Below, piece after piece: positions 35,501 to 44,002 of a stretch of DNA of 64,000 nt. The stretch's first letter is position 1. Each line of letters opens with the position of its first letter. The notes beneath the pieces were generated by a model. The model was given only the letters and a program-made list of their open reading frames with translations. It was not told where the DNA came from and ran no database searches. Source of the DNA: Planctomycetaceae bacterium (GTDB lineage: Bacteria; Planctomycetota; Planctomycetia; Planctomycetales; Planctomycetaceae); contig JAKFWA010000053.1 of NCBI GenBank assembly GCA_021732995.1, positions 29,202 to 93,201 on the forward strand, given 5' to 3'. A program made the position numbers and the translations under genes.

Positions 35501-35945
35501 TCTGATTGGCTCGGCCGGCGCGGACTTCCTGTACGGCGGCAACGGCAATGATGTGCTCAAGGGACGTAATGGCAACGACACGCTCTTCGGCGAAGCGGGC
35601 AACGATACGCTCAACGGCGGCATCGGTAACGATTCTCTGAATGGCGGCGCTGGTACCGATGGTCTGTCCGGCTGGGATGGCAACGACACTCTGGTGGGCG
35701 GCACCGAGAACGACACGCTCTATGGCGGTCTCGGAACCGATTCGCTTAACGGCGGTACTGGTGATGACACGCTGCAAGGCGGCGACGCAGTCGACACTCT
35801 GCTGGGCGATGTGGGCGTCGACAAGTTGACGGGCGGAACAGGCAACGGAACTGGCAACGGCGACAGCTTCCCTGACGCTCTGGCCGGCGAGATTGACGAA
35901 GCCTTCAACATCAATCCGCTGCCGACGTGGATCGATCAGGTCTGA
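32568..35945 (+). CDS. Large secreted beta-helix/RTX surface protein
   Basis: The ATG at 32568 (AGGG upstream) gives 1125 aa; 32538 would add ten residues. The N-terminal PLEVLEHRVLPATFLVNTT is the LEPR-type export motif of planctomycete surface proteins. TLRAAIQEANAF is the CSLREA-like start of a beta-helix with many Asn/Ser/Thr/Gly rungs to about residue 470 (VENSTISGNRAFNTGGGIFN). A beta-sandwich-like part follows. From about residue 690 to the C-terminus RTX calcium-binding repeats (GGxGNDxLxG, for example DGNDTLIGSAGADFLYGGNG) dominate. The protein ends NPLPTWIDQV. Likely an adhesin or surface enzyme scaffold stabilised by calcium. No type I secretion genes are nearby. Confidence 0.9.
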   Translation: MLLVSWFKPFSQRLFRKSYARHAGVFRSLSCLRRRARQVRPLEVLEHRVLPATFLVNTTVDGVDANPGDGIAQTAGGLTTLRAAIQEANAFSGNDLIEVPSGTYNLSTFGTNEDAGATGDFDISTQVTITGAGAADTVIDFVNADRVFDLTSSAKVTLNDLKIRRGATALSSDDGAGIRNAGTLTLDGVVVEDCTSAGRGGAIASLTGSTLTMQDSVVARGSASGTGGGGGLYNSGTATITRSTFDANTTTSAGASIVNSGSGASLLLVESTVRGGRAPTNRNGGGLFNGANAIVRRSTFSDNQGYDGGAIVNSGGGNASLSVENSTISGNRAFNTGGGIFNEATNDSVSVTNSTVVSNTAALNGGGVFSSGNTTIRGSIIADNSAGVGGPELFGSITSGGYNLIRAGTSKISTDIVGVDPQLQPLGNYGGPTATHRPLPTSPVIDAGDPTDVLLDDQRNGVRATDGDNDSTLTVDIGAVEVQALAITLPDTSNITVKLNGGNIDVIDNTTSLTLSSTLFDSTGNVSITGSTSDDQVTVDFSNGNPIPTGGFVVDGQGHGGSGDKLTLKSTSFTAISYSLLPAAAGQISLDAAAGTSVLSFVNQETIDDQLGVANRAFNLRATADQAALGDDGVALNATSSLALTGAESILFSSPSATVTVSGGTGGDQITVGDLDGGYAGTLLVKGDAGNDVISAAARTTPIQIFGGTEPDLITGGSANDVLIGEDGNDTMFGGAGNDQVLGSAGIDSLNGGDGNDVVRGQGSSRDSLTGGPGNDTLDGAGNDVLIEVGDVNFVLTDTQLTGLGTDKLIGLPEASLTGGVSANKIDISAYTGYGVEYGGPGNDTLIGSAGPNFMLGDEGDDSLIGLGGNDSLLGAAGRDTLDGGDGNDALFGQGASADQLTGGLGNDTLDGGAGADRIFESGNVNFVLSDSVLSGMGTDRVVGVEEVRLTGGAGANSIDASAFTGRVDLYGLDGNDTLIGSAGADFLYGGNGNDVLKGRNGNDTLFGEAGNDTLNGGIGNDSLNGGAGTDGLSGWDGNDTLVGGTENDTLYGGLGTDSLNGGTGDDTLQGGDAVDTLLGDVGVDKLTGGTGNGTGNGDSFPDALAGEIDEAFNINPLPTWIDQV
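34893..35540 (+). repeat. Internal RTX-linked module duplication
   Basis: Within the RTX protein a module of roughly 80 residues occurs twice, starting near 34893 and near 35288. Both copies share VNFVL(T/S)D, then GTD, LTGG, AN, I-D-x-S-A and GNDTLIGSAG. The region between and around the copies is ordinary RTX repeat. Confidence 0.7.
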
Positions 35946-36225
35946 CGGGTGATGTGTGCTGTCGTTTCGGCGTTCCAAGTTCGTAGTCCCGGTTGATTGC
36001 GATCAGAGCCGGGTTCACGCGAAGGCGCGAGGCTCGCGAAGAATGCCGACCTATCAGGGAACTCCGTGGAAGCGCGTTGCCGCTCTGATAGATCCGTTTC
36101 CTGCAATCTGTTGGAATTCAATCCCGAGGATTGATCCACTCTGGCTCAGTGCCGTTTAGTCTCGACAGTCTCGTTCAGATTGGCGAAACAAACCAATTCG
36201 CACATCTAGAACGAGGAACTGCAAC

Positions 36226-36834
36226 ATGGCTGAATACGAAGGATCTCCGAAAACGTGGCCGCCGCTGGGACTTCCGGTGGGCAGCGTGCGAGCCCTGCTG
36301 ACGCTGATGGTCGTCGGAGTGGTCGTGTCGGGAATCGCTCTCCGCCGCGAAGTGAATTCGCTGTGGATCGAGACACTGCTGATCGCACTGGCTCACTACT
36401 ACACGTCGCGACGCTTCGTGGCCTTGCCGCCGGACATCCGCAAGCGGCTCGAAAACGAAGGCGTGCTGGACAAGGAACAGAACCCGCTGTTTCTGCCGAA
36501 GCATTCGATCCGCTTCATCATCCTGGCGGCCTTCATCGGTCTGGGCGTCTACCTGCACAACGAAGGCCGGTTGTTTGAGCCACAGGCCGTGGCTCTGCTG
36601 GGCACACTGGCAGCCTACGCCGCAGGCCTCGTCTGGCGCGGATTCTTCGGTTGGATGAATCGCAAGCGGACGACGCCGCCCTCCGGTTATTGGGGCGACC
36701 TGCGAGCCTTGGCGATCCTGCTGATTCTCGCCGTGGATGCGGGCTTCGAAGTCTACGGCCACAGCGAACTCCTCCCCCACGAGTTCCACCAAGTCGCCAT
36801 GGGCCTGATGCTGTTCTACTTCGGGTCGCGGTAA
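36226..36834 (+). CDS. Hypothetical membrane protein
   Basis: The 202-aa protein has about five membrane segments (VRALLTLMVVGVVVSGIAL, IRFIILAAFIGLGVYL, VALLGTLAAYAAGLVW, LRALAILLILAVDAG, VAMGLMLFYFGSR) after a short polar start. Basic and acidic loops such as RRFVALPPDIRKRLENEGVL lie between. I recognise no family. It is monocistronic and next to the DeoR-sensor-like gene on the opposite strand. Confidence 0.68.
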   Translation: MAEYEGSPKTWPPLGLPVGSVRALLTLMVVGVVVSGIALRREVNSLWIETLLIALAHYYTSRRFVALPPDIRKRLENEGVLDKEQNPLFLPKHSIRFIILAAFIGLGVYLHNEGRLFEPQAVALLGTLAAYAAGLVWRGFFGWMNRKRTTPPSGYWGDLRALAILLILAVDAGFEVYGHSELLPHEFHQVAMGLMLFYFGSR

Positions 36835-36910
36835 GCATTTGATGAACGCGTGCAATGGCAGCCACCGGCTCTCTCAGCCCGCGAACCGGGGGGCCCCGAT
36901 CGCGATCGTC

Positions 36911-38053
36911 TCACGCAAAGGCTCGCGCAGGATTGGAGAATGCCTCGTGAACGCAGCATTCCCCGATCTTCGCGTGCCAGATTTCTGCAAGCTTCTTGAT
37001 CGTTATTTCGTAGTCGCGGCACTCAGGAATCGAAAGCTCGATGTCGTCAGCAAAGCGAAGATCTCTTTCAAGGATGGTTCTGGAACTCGGGTCTTTTTGA
37101 ATATACCGGCAAATTGCTGGTGGAGGGGCAGTCACGATTGTGACATTAGCAACATGTGCCTCAATCATGTCTCGCCATTTTCCTTCGTTGAATATCGGAA
37201 GACCATACTCCTTACGCTTGTTCTCGTAGTGCTTGGTATAATCTGCAACAAAGATGATTTCCCGGGCATTCGCATGAAGCGCCGCGTCGAGCAAATTGTA
37301 ACGATTCGTCGCAGCCTGGGCGTTGGGTGCGTATGGACCTTCGTCGGGAAGGAAGCCATTAACCGTGCTCACCACAACCGTTGCTGTCGGCTCCCCGGTC
37401 CCGACAAACTTGACCAATTGCTCTTGCGCATCCGGGCCGATGGTACCTCTTAGATCGGCGTCAATTTCACCGCCCACAAATCTCATGGCGCGTAGCCGTT
37501 TCCGAAAGGAGACGTTCTCGTAGTACTCCCTAGCCAAACTGCCATTGGATGTAATGATGGTAATTCCTCGCTTGTACGCGGCCAGAGCCAAGCCTACGTA
37601 GAGTCCGCCAGACCCCTCCGGAATTATCACCACGTCTTCGTCTCTGACGAGCGCAACTCCCAGCGCCGTGCCGGAGGCTGCCAGGTATCGTGCCACCAAT
37701 TGTTTTTCATGCTGATTCTGGTAGAGACGGTCACCGAAGCGTGACGCGAGAGAGTATTCGCTGATGGGCTCAAGGTTCTCTAGATGCCAGTCCCACCAAA
37801 GCTGGATCAGTTGATCGAATGATGCTACGCAGGCTCGACCCAAGATGTCGGGTAAAGACCTGAACTCACGCAGTGCATCACCCACCGGAATGGGTCTCAA
37901 TTGATCGAGGCTCGTATTGGACAACGACTGTTGAGCGAAGTCGTTCAGATGGTCCCTCGGCACAGATGGCATTCTCAAGTGCCTGGGAATCAGCCTCTGA
38001 TACTCGCCATTCGTAATCAACTTGCTCCGGTAAAGAAACGTCGCAAAGTCCAT
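36911..38053 (-). CDS. DeoR-sensor (ISOCOT)-like protein without HTH
   Basis: GAGG six bases upstream of the ATG at 38053 gives 380 aa. Residues about 150-320 match the DeoR C-terminal sensor fold: VVIIPEGSGGLYVGLALAAY (GSG phosphosugar loop), TIITSNGSLAREYYEN, AMRFVGGEIDADLRGTIGPD and IIFVADYTKHYENKRKE, where the lysine-bearing ADxxK motif is kept. No N-terminal helix-turn-helix typical of DeoR is visible; instead there are about 120 residues of helical unknown sequence and an 60-residue C-terminal extension. It looks less GC-rich than its neighbours. It may bind a nucleotide or phosphosugar. Function unknown. Confidence 0.7.
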   Translation of the reverse strand: MDFATFLYRSKLITNGEYQRLIPRHLRMPSVPRDHLNDFAQQSLSNTSLDQLRPIPVGDALREFRSLPDILGRACVASFDQLIQLWWDWHLENLEPISEYSLASRFGDRLYQNQHEKQLVARYLAASGTALGVALVRDEDVVIIPEGSGGLYVGLALAAYKRGITIITSNGSLAREYYENVSFRKRLRAMRFVGGEIDADLRGTIGPDAQEQLVKFVGTGEPTATVVVSTVNGFLPDEGPYAPNAQAATNRYNLLDAALHANAREIIFVADYTKHYENKRKEYGLPIFNEGKWRDMIEAHVANVTIVTAPPPAICRYIQKDPSSRTILERDLRFADDIELSIPECRDYEITIKKLAEIWHAKIGECCVHEAFSNPARAFA

Positions 38054-38317
38054 TTTGAACCTCGGCGTGGACGAAGGTGGGAACGAGCAGGCAGGAGACA
38101 CGTGGGCAGTTGCGGTGTATGCATGAGTTGACAGGGTTAACTGTCGCATTGTCAATCAAAATGTGCGCTTCGATTCAAAGAAATTGATCTGTCACTTGAG
38201 ACGACGGGGCAGTCACTCGCTGACACGCCGTCCAGAAGTCTACGGGTACCTTGGACATTTCTGACGAGACTGGTTGTCATTCCGTCTGCCTCGAGGTTTC
38301 ATCGAAAGGACGGAGTG

Positions 38318-40030
38318 ATGCTCATTCGACTCGAACATTCGCGACGCGGATTCATTGTGACATTGATCGGCCTGGTTGTGGGATTTGGCAGCGTGGTCTC
38401 GGCTGCCAATCCGCAGACGGCGCGGGCTCAGAAGTTTATTGACGCGTATCTGGCCAAGATGCGGCCGATCGAAAAATCCGCAGCGATTGCCTGGTGGAAC
38501 GCGAACACATCCGGCAGCGAAGAAGACTTCAAGAAGAAGGAAGAAGCTCAGAACCGCATTGATGCCGCTCTGGCCGACCCGGTGGCGTTTCGCGAGCTGA
38601 AGACGATTCGCGAGCAAGCGGGGATCGATGATCCGCTCGTTGCGCGCCAGATCGATGTGCTGTATCTCAGCTATCTGGAGAAGCAGGTCGATCCGCTGCT
38701 GCTGCGCGAGATGAGTGCCCGGGCCAACGCGGTCGAAAAGGCCTTCAACGTCTATCGGGCGAAGGTTGATGGCAAGGAACTCAGCGACAACGACGTCCGC
38801 AAGGTCATGAAGGAATCCAAGAGTTCCGAAGAACGTCGCAAGGCTTGGGAAGGCAGCAAGGGCGTCGGTGCGCTGGTCGAGAAAGACCTGAAGGAACTGG
38901 CTCGGCTGCGCAATCAGGCGGCGTCGCAGTTGGGTTTTGGTAACTACCATCAGTTGATGATGCATCTGGCCGAACAGGATCAGGGCCAGGTGATGAAGCT
39001 CTTTGACGAGCTGGATGAACTCACTCGCGAGCCCTTCCGCAAAGCCAAAGCCGAGATCGATGAGCGCCTGGCGGCGCACTGCGGCATCAAGGTTGAAGAG
39101 CTGCGTCCGTGGCATTATCACGACCCGTTCTTCCAGGAATCGCCCGCGGTGTTCGGAGCGGATCTGGATGCTATCTACGAAAAGCAGGACATCCTGAAGC
39201 TGTGCAGCACGTTCTACTCGGGCATCGAGCTGCCGGTGGATGACGTCATCAAACGCAGCGACCTGTTCGAGAAAGCTGGCAAGAGCCCGCATGCCTTCTG
39301 CACTGACATCGACAAGGAAGGCGATGTGCGCGTTCTGGCCAACGTCGTCCCCAGCGAGCGTTGGATGGACACCATGCTGCACGAACTGGGGCACGCGGTG
39401 TATTCCAGCAAGAACATCCCGCAGTCGGTGCCGTACATCGTGCGCGACGCTTCACACATCCTGACGACCGAAGGCATCGCGATGATGTTCGGTCGGCTTG
39501 CCAAGAACGGTGAATGGCAGCAGGCGATGAAGATCGCCCCGACTGAAGCGGAAGCTCGCAAGAAGCTCAGCGATGATGGCGCCCGCGTGCTGCGGAACCA
39601 GTTGCTGATCTTTTCACGCTGGTGCCAGGTCATGCTGCGGTTTGAAAAGGGGCTCTATGAGAACCCCGATCAGGATCTCAACAAGCTGTGGTGGGATTTG
39701 GTTGAAAAGTATCAACTGCAGCATCGGCCCGACGGACGTAATGCGCCGGATTATGCCAGCAAGATTCATATCGTCGCGGCGCCGGTGTACTACCACAATT
39801 ACATGATGGGTGAGTTGTTCGCGTCGCAGTTGCACCATGCGATCACGCGCGAAGTCGCCAAGAGCAATGATCCTCGCAAGGTGGTGTACGTGAACGATCC
39901 GCGCGTGGGAGCGTTCCTGAAGCAGAAGGTCTTCGCCCCCGGCCGAACGCTGAGCTGGAATCAGCTCACGAAGTTTGCCACGGGTGAGGAGTTGAACCCC
40001 AAAGCCTTCGCAGCCGACTTCAAGCCGTAA
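38318..40030 (+). CDS. Exported zinc metallopeptidase, M2/M3-like
   Basis: AAGGA at 38306-38310 favours the ATG at 38318 (570 aa). It has a signal or anchor (FIVTLIGLVVGFGSVVSA). The gluzincin site HELGH (H355, E356, H359) with third ligand E385 (TTEGIAMMFG) is clear. The long helical body (RPIEKSAAIAWWNANTSGSE, EEARKKLSDDGARVLRN-like helices) is typical of ACE/M3-type oligopeptidases. It should cleave short peptides in the periplasm. A terminator follows. Confidence 0.9.
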   Translation: MLIRLEHSRRGFIVTLIGLVVGFGSVVSAANPQTARAQKFIDAYLAKMRPIEKSAAIAWWNANTSGSEEDFKKKEEAQNRIDAALADPVAFRELKTIREQAGIDDPLVARQIDVLYLSYLEKQVDPLLLREMSARANAVEKAFNVYRAKVDGKELSDNDVRKVMKESKSSEERRKAWEGSKGVGALVEKDLKELARLRNQAASQLGFGNYHQLMMHLAEQDQGQVMKLFDELDELTREPFRKAKAEIDERLAAHCGIKVEELRPWHYHDPFFQESPAVFGADLDAIYEKQDILKLCSTFYSGIELPVDDVIKRSDLFEKAGKSPHAFCTDIDKEGDVRVLANVVPSERWMDTMLHELGHAVYSSKNIPQSVPYIVRDASHILTTEGIAMMFGRLAKNGEWQQAMKIAPTEAEARKKLSDDGARVLRNQLLIFSRWCQVMLRFEKGLYENPDQDLNKLWWDLVEKYQLQHRPDGRNAPDYASKIHIVAAPVYYHNYMMGELFASQLHHAITREVAKSNDPRKVVYVNDPRVGAFLKQKVFAPGRTLSWNQLTKFATGEELNPKAFAADFKP

Positions 40031-40052
40031 GCGTAGAGCGAGATTTCACTAG

Positions 40053-40085
40053 GGGGAGCCTGTGTTCCAGGCTTCCCTTCTTTTT
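40053..40085 (+). terminator. Terminator after metallopeptidase
   Basis: Stem GGGAGCCTG/CAGGCTTCCC (one bulge) at 40054-40077, followed by TTCTTTTTC. Confidence 0.75.
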
Positions 40086-40094
40086 CGCAGTGGT

Positions 40095-42419
40095 TCACTG
40101 GGCGAGTTTCTTCAGCACCAGTTGTGCCCGGCTGCGGACTCGCGCGCTGCGGTCGTTGGCGGCGAGATCGGCGACTTGATTACGAACTTCAATGGCTTTC
40201 GTTTCCGCGAGTCCACACAAGGCGGCTTCTCGCACTTCCGGGCTTTCATCGCGCAACGCGTCCATCAGGCTGGCGACGAGGCGCGGGTCGGATGAATCCC
40301 GCAGCTTCAGGACGAGCATCGATCGCAGTGGGCGATGTGGATCCTTCATCGCTCGAGCGAGCGGTTCCACTCGACGCGGGTCGCGGGAATCAGCCAGCAC
40401 ATCAATCGCGGCCATGCGAATTTCCGCGTTCGGCGAGGAAGACCACTCCAGCAACAGGTCCACCGTGGGTTCATCCAGCACGTACCCCAGATGAAGAACG
40501 GCCCGCGCAGTGGTCCAGAGATTGACCGTCAGATCGACGCCCTGAGCTGCCGTTTCCTTCCGCCGCTGAATGAACTGCAGGAGCGACTGACGGATCATCG
40601 CCGAAGTGCCGGGTGGCGATGATCGCGGTCGCTGCATGCGGAGAGCTTCAGCCTCCAGCAGCCGCAGTTGATCGATGACGTCCAAGCGCTCAAATGTCGT
40701 GTCGCTCGCCAGGACCTGACGCAGTTCATCGATGCCTCGCTGATCCCCCAGCCAGGCGAGGCACGCGACGATCACCGTACGCTCCGGCTTGCGGTTGCCA
40801 ACTTTTCTCAAGGCGTCAGCGATCGCATCACCGCCAGCGGGATGTCCAATGAGCGCCAAGGACCAGCAGCAGGTGCGCAGGACCTCAGCCGACGATTCAT
40901 GTTTCATCGCGTTGGACAAGGCCTGCGCAGCTTGCAGACCGGTCAGGTGACGCATGCCACGAATCGCACTCAGGCGTAGTTCAACGACTTCGTGTGTGAG
41001 GACTGGAGCGACCAACTCCAGTGCCCGCGGATGCTTCAAGCTGGCGACGGCCGCGATGGCTTCCGAATGCACCTTCAGCGAATGATGACGCAGCAGTGAT
41101 TCCGCGACGTCCGCACAGGCCTCATCTCCCAAAACTCCCAGGGTGTGCATGGCAAATGCCACCAGTCGGTCATCGTCTGGTTTTGAGTTAAGTATACTCA
41201 GTAGTTCCGGCACGAGGATTCGCAGTTTGCTGTGCGACTGCGGATCCATCGCACATGCCAGACTCACCACGTTCAGCAGTTGCTTTTGCTGCTTAGGCGA
41301 CGAGGGCTTGAGAATTCTAGCTGCCAGACTCGCGAGTTCCGCCCAATCCATGGGCTGCAAGGCTTCCGATTTCACCAGCAGTTGCAGAAGAGTGGATGTC
41401 GCTACCGCATGGTGAGCCTCAACGACTTCTTCCGCAGCCAGCCATTGATGAAGAACTGGCCAGACGGCCGCCGGACTGGCTTGAGCCAAACCCAGCACAG
41501 CGGGGTTGTCCTGCCAGAACTGCGGCTCATCGACCGAGTAAGTGAGCGATGCTTTGAGCAGAACCTGCAACGCGAGCGGATTGCACGTGCGTCCGAGCGC
41601 ACGACACAAATCCTTCTCGTAGCTCTGCATCAAAGTTCGGCCGACGTTCGGGAACTCGCGTGCATGCAGGTACGCTTCAAGCAGCGGTTCCACTGAGTTC
41701 TCATCGGTCAGCTCGACCACGGCGCGTGCGATGGAGATGGCCAGGGCTCGCTCTGAGTCGGTTGCCGGATACTGATGCGGCAACATCGCCAGAAACGCGG
41801 GCACGCTGTCTGTATCCTTGAGCTGCGTGAGCACATTAACGATGCAGGCTCGACGTTCGGGAAGTCGCTTTCGCAGCACAGGGATCGCCGCGCGGTCACC
41901 GATTTTGCCGAGTGTCGAGCAGATCAGATTCAACAACTCGTTCGCGTACGCATCCACTTCATCCTGCGGCAGGACTTCACGCTCGACTTCCTCCTTGAAC
42001 CAGAAGGGCTCACGCTTCCTGAAGATCAGCAGTAGAGGCTCAACGGCGCGACTGTCGCGGTATTCACCGAGCGTCCGCACCAGGGCGATCAACGTCATCA
42101 GCTCATGCTCGTTGCGGATGGCTTGAATCAGCGGTTCGACCAGCCGCCGATCGTTCGGAAACCGCTCGGCGAGCACTCCTGCGACGTTCGCTGCCTGAAC
42201 GCGTGCGCGATAGTCCTCGTGACTCAACGCGGTTTGAATGACGTTGAGTGATTCCTGATCAAGCGGCGTGCGGTCCTGCACAATTTGGTTCAGTCGCTTG
42301 GTCAGGACTGTCCGCGATTCGATCGCTTCGGCCAGCGGTGAGTCGTCCGCCGCGGCGCACGGATTCGCCCAAGATGAGATGAGCCAGAGGCAGAGGTACC
42401 AGAATTCGAAACGTTTCAT
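40095..42419 (-). CDS. Exported HEAT-repeat protein
   Basis: The ATG at 42419 gives 774 aa, with a signal peptide (FEFWYLCLWLISSWANPCAA). The whole mature protein is a run of HEAT-like helical repeats, for example RVQAANVAGVLAERFPNDRR, LIALVRTLGEYRDSRAVEPL, SAIRGMRHLTGLQAAQALSN and IRMAAIDVLADSRDPRRVEP. HEAT solenoids bind other proteins, so a periplasmic scaffold or regulator is likely. It precedes the permease-adaptor genes on the same strand with spacing of about 94 bases. Confidence 0.83.
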   Translation of the reverse strand: MKRFEFWYLCLWLISSWANPCAAADDSPLAEAIESRTVLTKRLNQIVQDRTPLDQESLNVIQTALSHEDYRARVQAANVAGVLAERFPNDRRLVEPLIQAIRNEHELMTLIALVRTLGEYRDSRAVEPLLLIFRKREPFWFKEEVEREVLPQDEVDAYANELLNLICSTLGKIGDRAAIPVLRKRLPERRACIVNVLTQLKDTDSVPAFLAMLPHQYPATDSERALAISIARAVVELTDENSVEPLLEAYLHAREFPNVGRTLMQSYEKDLCRALGRTCNPLALQVLLKASLTYSVDEPQFWQDNPAVLGLAQASPAAVWPVLHQWLAAEEVVEAHHAVATSTLLQLLVKSEALQPMDWAELASLAARILKPSSPKQQKQLLNVVSLACAMDPQSHSKLRILVPELLSILNSKPDDDRLVAFAMHTLGVLGDEACADVAESLLRHHSLKVHSEAIAAVASLKHPRALELVAPVLTHEVVELRLSAIRGMRHLTGLQAAQALSNAMKHESSAEVLRTCCWSLALIGHPAGGDAIADALRKVGNRKPERTVIVACLAWLGDQRGIDELRQVLASDTTFERLDVIDQLRLLEAEALRMQRPRSSPPGTSAMIRQSLLQFIQRRKETAAQGVDLTVNLWTTARAVLHLGYVLDEPTVDLLLEWSSSPNAEIRMAAIDVLADSRDPRRVEPLARAMKDPHRPLRSMLVLKLRDSSDPRLVASLMDALRDESPEVREAALCGLAETKAIEVRNQVADLAANDRSARVRSRAQLVLKKLAQ

Positions 42420-42512
42420 CCTCAAGGCAGCGACCAGACAACAGTGTTCAAGGGTGAGCGAGACCAGAGACGTTGACTCCGCACGGGCTGTGCTGCAAGA
42501 CGTCTCCGCACT

Positions 42513-43838
42513 TTATTCGTGCCGCAGGGCTTCGATGGGGTCCATTTGGGCGGCTCGCGAGGCCGGGTAGAGACCGAACAAAACGCCGACCGCGACCGAA
42601 ATGAAGAACGCTGCGCCGACGGACCAGGGAGCGATGATGGGTTCCAGGTTCTGGATCGTGCTTGGCAAAGCGACCCAGACCTCAGGCAAGCCCTCGCGAA
42701 TGATACCCTGCACGGCCCAGACACCGACGCCGCACAACGCACCCATGATGACGCCCAGAACTCCGCCCGTACCAGTCAGCACAATGGTCTCAGCCAGAAA
42801 CTGCGAGATGATGTCTTTGCGTCGCGCGCCGAGTGCTCGCCGCACGCCGATCTCACGAGTTCGCTCCGTCACCGTAGCGAGCATGATATTCATGATGCCA
42901 ATACCGCCGACGACCAGCGAGATGCCCGCGATCAACACCAGCAGGACGTTGAACATGGCGCGCAGCACTTCGGCCTGACGCAGCAGTTCCTTCGGCACGA
43001 CGATCGAGTAGTCCACCTGCTTGTGATACTTCTCCAGCAACGTACGCACGATGTCGGCCGTTTGTTCGACCTGGCTGATGTCTTTGACCGTCACCGTGAT
43101 CTGACTGATCTGGACAATCTCGCCGCTGCGTGAGCCGGAGCCCGTTGTCATGATCTGATCGCTGAGTCGAGCGCGAAATGTCTTGAACGGAATATAGACA
43201 TCGAGATTGTACTCGCGGCCTGCCAGGCTGCCGCCGATGGAAGCGGAACCAGCACGTTCGCGAGTGACTCCGATGATTGTATAGAAATCCGAATCGATCT
43301 GGATCTTCTGCCCGATCGGGTCTTCCAGTGGGAACAGCTTGTCCGCGATCTCCCATCCCAGCACACAAACGGGATCTCGGTTGTCGCCATTGATATCGGT
43401 CAGAAACTGGCCGCGATCAATAGTCAGATGGTTGATGTCCGCATACTCAGGAGTACAGCCAATCAATTGCCCATTGATGAGATGAGCGTCGTGTCGAAAT
43501 TCGCGACTGATCTCACGCATAGGCACGATCGATTCAACGGTCGGGATGGTTTCGTGAATCCGGTTGAAGTCGTCGATTTTGAGTCCGTAGACCACGAAAA
43601 AGCTGCCGTCTGCCGCGCCGACCAACGGCGGTTTCACACTCTTGATAATCACATTGCGGGCGCCAAGTTCCTGAATCTGTTTTTGCGCCTGATATGAAAC
43701 GCCCTCACCCAGCGCGACAAGCCAGATCACCGCCGTCACGCCGATCAGGATTCCCAGCATGGCGAGCACGGACCGCAGCTTGTGCAGGAACAGGCTTTTG
43801 AACCCGAGCCTCAACGTACGCAGCATTCGATCGAGCAT
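42513..43838 (-). CDS. MacB-type ABC transporter permease
   Basis: The 441-aa protein is a FtsX/MacB-like permease: N-terminal TM (LRSVLAMLGILIGVTAVIWL), a large periplasmic MacB-PCD domain (GEGVSYQAQKQIQELGARNV, RREIGV-like TERTREIGVRRALGARRKDI), and three C-terminal TM segments ending VLFGLYPASRAAQMDPIEAL. There is no ATPase domain fused or encoded in the neighbourhood. The adaptor gene upstream (164 bases away) is on the same strand. Together they suggest a MacAB-like export or lipoprotein-release system whose ATPase is encoded elsewhere. Confidence 0.9.
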   Translation of the reverse strand: MLDRMLRTLRLGFKSLFLHKLRSVLAMLGILIGVTAVIWLVALGEGVSYQAQKQIQELGARNVIIKSVKPPLVGAADGSFFVVYGLKIDDFNRIHETIPTVESIVPMREISREFRHDAHLINGQLIGCTPEYADINHLTIDRGQFLTDINGDNRDPVCVLGWEIADKLFPLEDPIGQKIQIDSDFYTIIGVTRERAGSASIGGSLAGREYNLDVYIPFKTFRARLSDQIMTTGSGSRSGEIVQISQITVTVKDISQVEQTADIVRTLLEKYHKQVDYSIVVPKELLRQAEVLRAMFNVLLVLIAGISLVVGGIGIMNIMLATVTERTREIGVRRALGARRKDIISQFLAETIVLTGTGGVLGVIMGALCGVGVWAVQGIIREGLPEVWVALPSTIQNLEPIIAPWSVGAAFFISVAVGVLFGLYPASRAAQMDPIEALRHE

Positions 43839-44002
43839 GGGATAGCTTCGGCTTCCGGGTTCTCAGAGAAATCTGCCCTGTTCAGAGACCTCTGATGTCT
43901 TTGAGACGTCGGAAGTCTGTCGGCCAGCGCTCGGCACCGGCGGAGTCGGGGTGCCTCGGTTCCGCAGGTTGACTCAACCAGAGAGAATCGCACGACCAGA
44001 AT

